A DNA stretch of 5,599 bases, taken from positions 8,857 through 14,455 of the forward strand of contig FR898226.1 in the NCBI GenBank assembly GCA_000437375.1. Reading direction: 5' to 3'. Each line of letters starts with the position of its first letter. Position 1 is the stretch's first letter. This DNA is from Eubacterium sp. CAG:841 (GTDB lineage: Bacteria; Bacillota; Clostridia; Oscillospirales; CAG-272). Below, piece after piece: positions 1-5,579 of the stretch. Under the pieces are notes generated by a model, which was given only the letters and a program-made list of their open reading frames with translations, was not told the origin of the DNA and ran no database searches. Both the position numbers and the translations under genes were made by a program.

Positions 1-25
1 CGTTTACGCTCAGGACTTTTTGCTC

Positions 26-1060
26 TTATTTTATATATTTTGAGATATCTGTTGCATAGCAGTATTTTGCCGAAGTAAGCTTGCCAAATATGTATTTGTT
101 CGTTGCGGATTCGCACATTGTGTAAAGTTTACCGTTTGTAATTACTATTTCTTCCGACATCGGAGGCGCTTTTATATCACCACAGATTGTTGAAGAGTCG
201 AGAACATAGAGCGGAACGGCCTGACCGAGAACGGTTATTTCATCTTCGGCGGAAGTGGGATTATAAATATAAATATGAGAAAAAGCCGAAGCGTATGAGG
301 TGGAAATATACATTCTGCCTTGCTCGTCAAAGCACATTCCCTGAACAAGGTCGGGGGCTGAATATGCCTTTTCTATTTTAGGTGATATTCCGAATTCAGC
401 CGAATCGTCAAGACGGTATTCGAGAATGAGGGACGTGTTTTTATCGCCTGAATTTGTTGTGTATTTGTGACTGTCGGGAGTGGGATAGTTCGGATTGCGA
501 TAAAATTCTCCAACATAAATGCGGTCATTTTCAACATGCGTGAACGCAACGCGGAGTCTGTCATCAGCCGTTTTTGTCCCGAATGTTCCTATCGATTTGA
601 CCGTGTCACCGTCCGAAGCGTTTTTGAATTCATCGTACGAATAGACCATAAGTCCGGAGCTGTCGGCGACGTATATGTAATTACCGTGCAGAGTTATTCC
701 GCCGACATGACCTGTAAAAACGCTTCCGTCATTGTTTGCGAGGGAAATGCGCTTTACTTCTTTCTTTGTTGTTTTGTCTACGATGCTGACCTGAGAGGCG
801 GTTCCGTCTGTGCGATAGCCTGTTACGAGAAATTCGCCGGTGCTTTCATCGTATGCAAGACCCTGAACTATCATTCCGTCGGAAAGTCCGGGAATTACAA
901 ATGTTTTTTCGGAGTTTTTGTAATATTCGTTTACGGGAATGCGGAAATAGCACCTTCCGCACAAAAGTACAAGCGCAAGCAACCCGATAATACATCCAAA
1001 GACTATACAGACAATTTTAAGTGCAGGCTTTTTGCCGCAAGCAGTATTTTGTTTGCTCAT
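26..1060 (-). CDS. Membrane-anchored extracytoplasmic beta-propeller-like protein
   Basis: A 344-residue protein of unassigned function. The N-terminus is short and basic (residues 1-15), followed by one hydrophobic segment (about 16-34), and the rest is soluble and probably outside the cell. The soluble part has propeller-like units: VQGLAYDESTGEFLVT (65-80) and VQGMCFDEQGRMYIST (239-254) are clear repeats of one another, and GGITLHGNYIYVAD (120-133), HVENDRIYVGEFY (175-187) and EEIVITNGKLYTM (303-315) fit the same 'look up, display' strand pattern. This resembles SMP-30/NHL/YncE-type propellers, but no catalytic or metal site is recognisable. I chose the ATG at 1060 because it has an AAGGAAG ribosome binding site 6 bases upstream. 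The reading frame stays open to 1195, but that extension would cover a good promoter. The gene is divergent from the lipoprotein-rlmB run. The frame and start are well supported; the fold is inference. Confidence 0.85.
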   Translation of the reverse strand: MSKQNTACGKKPALKIVCIVFGCIIGLLALVLLCGRCYFRIPVNEYYKNSEKTFVIPGLSDGMIVQGLAYDESTGEFLVTGYRTDGTASQVSIVDKTTKKEVKRISLANNDGSVFTGHVGGITLHGNYIYVADSSGLMVYSYDEFKNASDGDTVKSIGTFGTKTADDRLRVAFTHVENDRIYVGEFYRNPNYPTPDSHKYTTNSGDKNTSLILEYRLDDSAEFGISPKIEKAYSAPDLVQGMCFDEQGRMYISTSYASAFSHIYIYNPTSAEDEITVLGQAVPLYVLDSSTICGDIKAPPMSEEIVITNGKLYTMCESATNKYIFGKLTSAKYCYATDISKYIK

Positions 1061-1082
1061 AATATCTTCCTTTTCGTTTGAT

Positions 1083-1099
1083 AAAGCAAAAAATGCTTT
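1083..1099 (-). other. Small hairpin in the leader of the propeller gene
   Basis: AAAGCA (1083-1088) and TGCTTT (1094-1099) are inverted repeats around a five-base A/T loop. The repeat falls in the predicted untranslated leader of the minus-strand gene, about 14 bases upstream of its ribosome binding site. The stem is only six AT-rich base pairs, so it is weak. It could influence mRNA stability or be chance in AT-rich DNA. Confidence 0.25.
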
Positions 1100-1124
1100 T
1101 ATTTTGTAATAATGATAATCTGTA

Positions 1125-1152
1125 ATTATTAAAACGATGTGAACAATGTCAA
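1125..1152 (-). promoter_or_regulatory. Predicted vegetative sigma promoter for the propeller gene
   Basis: On the minus strand there is a perfect -35 hexamer TTGACA (1152-1147), a 16-base spacer and a -10 hexamer AATAAT (1130-1125, five of six consensus matches). Transcription would begin near 1118, giving a leader of roughly 58 bases before the ATG at 1060. The promoter lies inside the N-terminal extension of the open frame, which supports the shorter start for that gene. Confidence 0.6.
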
Positions 1153-1231
1153 AAAAGAGAATTTTATATTTCATTTGCGATACAGAGAAAAACATTCTGA
1201 AAAATTTACATATTTTACTTTGAAATAGGTC

Positions 1232-1260
1232 TATACAAACGGAAAAATCTGTGATATAAT
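1232..1260 (+). promoter_or_regulatory. Predicted extended -10 promoter for the lipoprotein-rlmB-ATPase-like run
   Basis: A perfect -10 hexamer TATAAT (1255-1260) is preceded by the extended element TG one base upstream (TGATATAAT, 1252-1260). A -35-like TATACA (1232-1237, four of six matches to TTGACA) sits 17 bases upstream of the -10. Transcription should begin near 1267, leaving a leader of about 50 bases. No other convincing promoter is seen before the 3' end of the run, so this one probably drives all three plus-strand genes. Confidence 0.7.
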
Positions 1261-1302
1261 TATTGAAAATAATATACTTATGATGTAAAATTATCTTTTG
1301 AA

Positions 1303-1308
1303 AGAGGG
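1303..1308 (+). promoter_or_regulatory. Ribosome binding site that decides the lipoprotein start
   Basis: AGAGGG at 1303-1308 is the only Shine-Dalgarno-like sequence here. It overlaps the GTG at 1308, so that GTG is a poor start, but it lies 8 bases before the TTG at 1317, which is normal spacing. This favours TTG initiation. Confidence 0.55.
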
Positions 1309-1316
1309 TGCGGGAG

Positions 1317-1880
1317 TTGAAGTGTTTACGCTATGTTGCTTTATTGCTCACCGTGGCGATTATAATATTTGCGTTCTGCTCTTGCGGGACAAGCGGCAAA
1401 ACAATATTCGAAAATGCTTTGAAGGCGATTTCCACTCCTGACTTTGAAAAGCTTTCTTTTTATGTGACGGATGGCTCGCTTGAAGAAATATATTCTATGC
1501 GCGAATATTTTTCATTGCTTGATGACGATAAGTCGGAGGCTTACGCCCGTCTTATGTCAAACGTCGGAGTAGCTTCTTATTATAATGAAGCAAAAGACAG
1601 TGACGGAAATATCACGCTTTCGCTGAGGCTTAAACATGTAGACATAACAAAGCTTTTATACGATGTTGCGACCGAAATTTCCGTTTCGGGAACTCCGTCG
1701 GGCGAGGTGATATCGAATATGTGTTCATCGGGCAGGATAGAAAACTATATTGTCTACGGTGATGTTACGGCAGAGCTTATAAAGACGGAAAGCGGGCTTC
1801 GGCTTAAAGCTGACGGCGAAAGCAAGCTTTCAAAGGAGCTTGAAGTCGCCATTCTCCTCAGATGGCTTTCATTACACTGA
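1317..1880 (+). CDS. Small secreted lipoprotein of unknown function
   Basis: A 187-residue protein from the TTG at 1317; an in-frame GTG at 1308 would add three residues. The N-terminus MKCLRYVALLLTVAIIIFAF is a short basic head plus a hydrophobic core, and it runs into C-S-C-G. Cys23, preceded by Ser22, fits a lipobox, so the mature protein is probably lipid-anchored on the outer face of the membrane. The Phe at -3 is atypical for a lipobox. The mature part begins with an amphipathic segment (FENALKAISTPDFEKLSFYV, 31-50), then mixed helix and strand with a strand-rich C-terminal half (about 98-170). This layout recalls small NTF2/cystatin-like lipoprotein domains such as DUF4878, but I see no diagnostic motif. 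It is the first gene of the plus-strand run, 21 bases before the methyltransferase. Confidence 0.8.
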   Translation: MKCLRYVALLLTVAIIIFAFCSCGTSGKTIFENALKAISTPDFEKLSFYVTDGSLEEIYSMREYFSLLDDDKSEAYARLMSNVGVASYYNEAKDSDGNITLSLRLKHVDITKLLYDVATEISVSGTPSGEVISNMCSSGRIENYIVYGDVTAELIKTESGLRLKADGESKLSKELEVAILLRWLSLH

Positions 1881-1901
1881 TATAACGAAAAGGATATTTA
1901 T

Positions 1902-2705
1902 ATGGACGGCAGAAGATTTAACCCTAAAGACAGAAATCCGAGAGAGAGAAGAAAAGAACTGCCCGAAAAGCAGGACGGAATGATAACGGTAGGAAGAAAT
2001 CCCGTTTCGGAGCTTCTCAAAAGCGGCAGGGACATAGAGAAGATATATGTGCTTCGCGGCGAACGCGAAGGTTCGATAACAAAAATAGTTGCAATAGCGC
2101 GTGAACGCGGAATAGTGGTCGACGAAACAGACAAAAAACGTCTTGACGAGCTTTCCGCAGGAGCAAACCATCAGGGCGTTGCGGCAATTGCTTCTCCCGT
2201 TGAATATGTAAGCGTTGCGAGCATGGTTGAAAAGGCGAGAGAACGCGGTGAAAAGCCTCTTATAGTCGTTTGCGACGGAATAGAAGATCCACACAATCTC
2301 GGCGCGATAATTAGATGTGCGGACGGAGCGGGTGCTCACGGCGTTATAATAGGAAAAAGAAGATGCACTCAAATGACATCGACGGTTATAAAGTCGTCTG
2401 CGGGCGCGATAGAATATGTGTCGATAGCAAAGGTAGCAAACATCGCCGCAGCAATCGACGAGCTTAAAGAAATGGGAGTTTGGACGTTTGCCGCTGAGGC
2501 TGACGGCGAGGACTGCCGAAGCGCTGACTTTAACTGTCCTTGCGCGATAGTGCTTGGCAGCGAAGGGGAAGGCGTTTCAAGACTTGTCCGCGAAAAATGC
2601 GATTATACGGTGTCAATACCGATGCGTGGAGGCGTGAATTCGCTCAACGTATCAACTGCCGCCGCAGTATTGCTTTATGAGGCGGCAAATAAACAGGGTA
2701 AATAA
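1902..2705 (+). CDS. rlmB: RlmB/TrmH-family RNA 2'-O-ribose methyltransferase
   Basis: A SPOUT-class enzyme that uses S-adenosylmethionine to methylate a ribose 2'-OH; RlmB members act on a guanosine in the 23S rRNA peptidyl-transferase region. The N-terminal substrate-binding domain is clear: VGRNPVSELLKSG (30-42) and the NHQGV hinge (89-93). The catalytic domain carries all three SpoU motifs: motif 1 DPHNLGAIIRCADGAG (129-144) with Asn132 and Arg138, motif 2 IVLGSEGEGVS (216-226) with Glu221, and motif 3 IPMRGGVNSLNVSTAAAVLL (239-258) with Ser247-Leu-Asn-Val. These are intact, so it should be active. The 267 residues are slightly longer than usual because of a basic arginine-rich leader (1-23). 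AAAAGG at 1888-1893 supports the ATG start. Family assignment is firm. The exact target is less so: TrmH-type tRNA methyltransferase paralogues share these motifs. Confidence 0.93.
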   Translation: MDGRRFNPKDRNPRERRKELPEKQDGMITVGRNPVSELLKSGRDIEKIYVLRGEREGSITKIVAIARERGIVVDETDKKRLDELSAGANHQGVAAIASPVEYVSVASMVEKARERGEKPLIVVCDGIEDPHNLGAIIRCADGAGAHGVIIGKRRCTQMTSTVIKSSAGAIEYVSIAKVANIAAAIDELKEMGVWTFAAEADGEDCRSADFNCPCAIVLGSEGEGVSRLVREKCDYTVSIPMRGGVNSLNVSTAAAVLLYEAANKQGK

Positions 2706-2728
2706 TTACGGGGGAAAAATAATTCATC

Positions 2729-2733
2729 GGAGG
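2729..2733 (+). promoter_or_regulatory. Strong ribosome binding site of the ATPase-like gene
   Basis: GGAGG, five bases before the ATG at 2739, is the best Shine-Dalgarno sequence in the window. It fixes the start of the 942-residue protein and predicts good translation of a third-position operon gene. Confidence 0.75.
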
Positions 2734-2738
2734 TAAAT

Positions 2739-3923
2739 ATGGCGGAAGAAAACAAAAAGAGCATAGACGAGCTTCAGACGTCGGCAGACAGCCTTCTTGC
2801 AAGGCTGAACGGTCAGCTCGGGGCGGAAGCGTCAAAGCCCGAGCAAGACGTGGGCGCAGCCACGCCGGACGACGGACATTCCGGAGGGCTTACAGACGAA
2901 AAGTACAATGAGCTTTATGAAAAATATCTCGGCGAAAAGCCGTCACAGGGAACAGGTTCATCCGGATATGAAGCGCTTCACGGAAGAATAGTTGATCTTC
3001 AGAAGGAAGTTGGCGGTGAAACTCCGAAAGTGCCGGATGTTGATGAAAGCATAAAACTTGCTGAGGACTTTGGTGCGGGACTTCCGGATGATAAGGCTGA
3101 TATAAAGGACGAAAGCGACGAGGATGATGAATATTGGGCTATGATGAAAACCGTCCAGGTCTCGCCTACAAAAAAAGAGGATCAAAAATTCGAAGAAAGC
3201 GTGATGGAAGAAACATCCGAGCTTCAAAAGAATATAGAGGATGCGGAAAACTATGTTGAGCAGAATTATGCCGAGGAAGAAGTTGCCGCAGAACCTGTAA
3301 AAAATGTAGATAATTATTCTACAAATCCCGGGATTTCACGCAAGAAAGATAAAAAAGGACTCTTCTCAAAGTCGCGCAAAGAAAAATCAAGAAAAGAGGC
3401 AAAGCTTGCTACAACAAGCGGTGTAAGTGATGATGACGAAGAAGATTTCGACGAAGCTTCAATAGACAGACTCGGAAGCACGGACGAGCTTATAGCGTTT
3501 GAGCCGCCGCTTCCTGATGATGAAAAGCAGACGATAACATTTACTCGTGCTACCAAAAAGCCCGATGCTACGGATGACGGAGATGTTGTTACCGCCGAAG
3601 TGGATAAAGCAAATCCGGGGTCGGAATCCGAAATTTCAAAGGATCCTTCCGATACGGCAATGATGATGATGGCTTTCGGCTACGAGCCGGAAAAGGAAGA
3701 GGAAAAGGCTCCCGAAAAAGAAGAAGAGCCGCATAATTTTGACGAGTATTCCTTCTCGGATACCGACGAGCTTTCAACAACGGCGAATCTGGGCGATACT
3801 TCGATGTTTGAAACTGAAACGACTCAGGTAAAAGCCGTTACCGAAATGATGAACAAGCCGATGTTTGAGTATACCGGCGCTGACAATAACAGAGACATAT
3901 TTGAAAACTTCAGAAAGAAGTTC
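2739..3923 (+). other. Acidic, low-complexity N-terminal region of the ATPase-like protein
   Basis: Residues 1-395 contain no hydrophobic core and no recognisable metal-binding domain (no GMxCxxC as in CopA N-termini). They are dominated by Asp/Glu clusters such as DESDEDDEYW (124-133) and DDDEEDFDEA (231-240), interrupted by the Lys/Arg-rich 202-222. The region precedes the first membrane helix, so it should be cytoplasmic. It may serve as a docking or regulatory tail; this is inference. Confidence 0.6.
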
Positions 3924-5567
3924 AATTCGCTCCGCTTGCGTATGATTATATGTGCAGTGCTTGCATTAGGACTTCTTGTTTGGGAATTTATTCTTCCGAT
4001 AGCAGGCGTTGCACTTGATACAGTTGTGTTTGTCGCTGTTGATTGGCTTCTCTCCTTTGCTTGCGCTATGCTTGTTTGCGACAGGCTTATATATGCGGCA
4101 AAACGTATTGCCAAATTCGGCTTTGATGCCGATACGGTTACGCTCATTATGTTTGTGCTTTCGCTTATAACATCGGTTGTGACGCTTGTCGCTGCAGACG
4201 CTTGGGCAACGGTTATACTTTATAACTTTACATTCGCACTTTGCGCATTCTTCAATTTGCTTTCGGCGTTTATGCTTCTCAACAGAGATGTGTATTCTTT
4301 CAAGGTCATTTCTTCGGCAAAGACAAAAAAGGTGCTTGCACGTGTCGGAAAATCCGAACGCTCGCGCGAGGATATCGCATTCAGAGACTATCTTAACGAC
4401 GCATCAGAGGTGTGCAAAGTAAAGAGAACAAGCTTTATAAGTGATTTCTTCTCGAACAAGGAAGAGGAGCCTTCAAACCGCAGACCGCTTAAAATACTTA
4501 TTCCTGCGGTATTTGCACTTTCGGTTATCGCTTTCATAGTATCGATGTTTGCAATAGACGATTGCGACCTTTACCAGAGCATGACAAATGCTTACATAAC
4601 ATTTATAATGGCTGCTCCGCTTTCTGTGTTCCTTTCGTTTGCCTATTCCGCATATCTCGGATCGGCAAGAGCTTATGCTCACGACGCGGCGATACTTTCG
4701 GAAGCTGCACCTGAAAAATACAGCAATGCGGCTGTAATAACGTTCACCGACGAGGACGCTTTTCCGGCGGACAGAATAAAGCTCAAGAGCGTTAAGGTTA
4801 TCGACAACCGCAGCATAGAAAAAGTTATTTACTATGCTTCAAGCGTATTTTCAAAAATAGGCGGACCGCTTGCAACCGTGTTCAAGGCGGCTTCGCTTGA
4901 TACGGCAAACTCTGAAAATGTTGAAATAAAAGAGCTTTCTGATTACGGCATAGACGCCGTTGTTGACGGCAAGCACGTAGTTGTAGGTCAACCGGAATAT
5001 ATGGAAAACCAGTGCTTTGAAGTAGTGAAAGAAGATTCCGATGACGAATACGGCGGCAAGACAAACAGAAGAATAATGTATCTTGCCTGTGATGAAGTTA
5101 TAATAGCAAAGTTCTATATTCAGTACAATACGTCTCCCGATTTCATCTATATAGTGAAGCATTTGTTTGAAAGCGGTGTATGCGTTGCAATAAGCACGAT
5201 AGATCCGTGCATAGACGACGATATTCTTTATAAAAACCGTCTTGACCCCGAAAAGTATGCTATAAAGATAATAAAGGGAAGCGCGCCTGAAGACGTTTCC
5301 GATACGATCTCTGCTTATGACAGCGGAATCGCTTCAACGGGATCGCTTAAAGGAATGATAAAGACGCTTATGCTTTGCGACAGGCTTTGCAACCTTTCAA
5401 AGACAAACCTTGCAATGAAGATAGTTTCCGCAGTTATAGGTGCGGTCATTGTCGGACTTGTTATAGGCGCCGGCGCCACGGGAAGCTTCCTTTCGATAAT
5501 TCCCGCTCTGTATCAGCTTTTCTGGATGATACCGATGTTCCTTGTTTCAAAGGTTTACATAAGATAA
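2739..5567 (+). CDS. Degenerate P1B-type P-type ATPase-like membrane protein with a long acidic N-terminal tail
   Basis: A 942-residue protein. Residues 1-395 are rich in Asp, Glu, Ser and Lys, apparently disordered, with a basic island at 202-222. Predicted membrane segments: about 401-423, 427-447, 465-485, 489-513, 585-605, 617-640, 894-913, 916-938. This eight-helix layout with the large insert after helix 6 matches CopA-like pumps. A-P-L (626-628) replaces CPC, and D671-E-D-A-F-P lies where DKTGTLT is expected, 45 residues on. A nucleotide-domain-like stretch follows: GGPLATVFKAA (708-718), DYGIDAVVDGKHVVVGQPEYM (735-755). Then comes an analogue of the P-domain loop, GVCVAISTIDP (813-823), and SAPED (848-852), but no GDGxND. 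The loop between helices 4 and 5 is only about 70 residues and lacks TGE. Transport and ATP hydrolysis are therefore unlikely. The P-type relationship is inferred from ordered motif positions. It is probably last in its operon. Confidence 0.85.
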   Translation: MAEENKKSIDELQTSADSLLARLNGQLGAEASKPEQDVGAATPDDGHSGGLTDEKYNELYEKYLGEKPSQGTGSSGYEALHGRIVDLQKEVGGETPKVPDVDESIKLAEDFGAGLPDDKADIKDESDEDDEYWAMMKTVQVSPTKKEDQKFEESVMEETSELQKNIEDAENYVEQNYAEEEVAAEPVKNVDNYSTNPGISRKKDKKGLFSKSRKEKSRKEAKLATTSGVSDDDEEDFDEASIDRLGSTDELIAFEPPLPDDEKQTITFTRATKKPDATDDGDVVTAEVDKANPGSESEISKDPSDTAMMMMAFGYEPEKEEEKAPEKEEEPHNFDEYSFSDTDELSTTANLGDTSMFETETTQVKAVTEMMNKPMFEYTGADNNRDIFENFRKKFNSLRLRMIICAVLALGLLVWEFILPIAGVALDTVVFVAVDWLLSFACAMLVCDRLIYAAKRIAKFGFDADTVTLIMFVLSLITSVVTLVAADAWATVILYNFTFALCAFFNLLSAFMLLNRDVYSFKVISSAKTKKVLARVGKSERSREDIAFRDYLNDASEVCKVKRTSFISDFFSNKEEEPSNRRPLKILIPAVFALSVIAFIVSMFAIDDCDLYQSMTNAYITFIMAAPLSVFLSFAYSAYLGSARAYAHDAAILSEAAPEKYSNAAVITFTDEDAFPADRIKLKSVKVIDNRSIEKVIYYASSVFSKIGGPLATVFKAASLDTANSENVEIKELSDYGIDAVVDGKHVVVGQPEYMENQCFEVVKEDSDDEYGGKTNRRIMYLACDEVIIAKFYIQYNTSPDFIYIVKHLFESGVCVAISTIDPCIDDDILYKNRLDPEKYAIKIIKGSAPEDVSDTISAYDSGIASTGSLKGMIKTLMLCDRLCNLSKTNLAMKIVSAVIGAVIVGLVIGAGATGSFLSIIPALYQLFWMIPMFLVSKVYIR
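4614..4766 (+). other. Altered ion-pathway and phosphorylation-site segment of the ATPase-like protein
   Basis: This stretch encodes residues 626-676. In P1B ATPases a CPC in membrane helix 6 is followed about 43 residues later by the phosphorylated Asp of DKTGT. Here APL (626-628) is followed by GSARAYAHDAAILSEAAPEKY (641-661), collinear with the usual helix leading to the P domain, and then VITFTDEDAFP (666-676). The Asp aligned with the phosphorylation site (671) is kept, but the Lys, Thr and Gly after it are not. Confidence 0.6.
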
Positions 5568-5579
5568 ATAAAAGTGCTG

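Noticed and set aside
467..1081. 204-codon plus-strand open frame opposite the propeller gene
   Set aside because: It is antisense to a better-supported gene, has no ribosome binding site or domain, and has the Cys/Phe-rich composition typical of a shadow frame.
1061..1195. N-terminal extension of the minus-strand propeller gene up to an ATG at 1195
   Set aside because: The extension overlaps the TTGACA/AATAAT promoter, is AT-rich, and lacks a good ribosome binding site. The ATG at 1060 has AAGGAAG at proper spacing and a normal signal-anchor N-terminus.
1259..1273. ATTATT-GAA-AATAAT inverted repeat next to the plus-strand promoter
   Set aside because: The stem is six A/T pairs overlapping the -10 box. 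It is too weak and too AT-rich to call an operator without comparative support.
1280..1288. ATG ATG TAA mini open frame in the leader of the lipoprotein gene
   Set aside because: It is two codons long with no ribosome binding site. Chance is likely in AT-rich DNA, and there is no sign of an attenuator.
1872..2372. 166-codon minus-strand open frame opposite rlmB
   Set aside because: It lies entirely over a firmly identified methyltransferase, and its Ser/Phe/Tyr-rich translation shows no motif.
3660..3673. ATG repeated four times inside the large gene, as an internal start
   Set aside because: It encodes Met308-311 within a continuous frame and no Shine-Dalgarno sequence precedes it. It is a short codon repeat, though replication slippage there is possible.
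2739..5567. Annotation as a functional copper or heavy-metal exporter
   Set aside because: Without CPC, DKTGT, TGE and GDGxND, ion transport driven by ATP is not supported, even though the overall layout is P1B-like.
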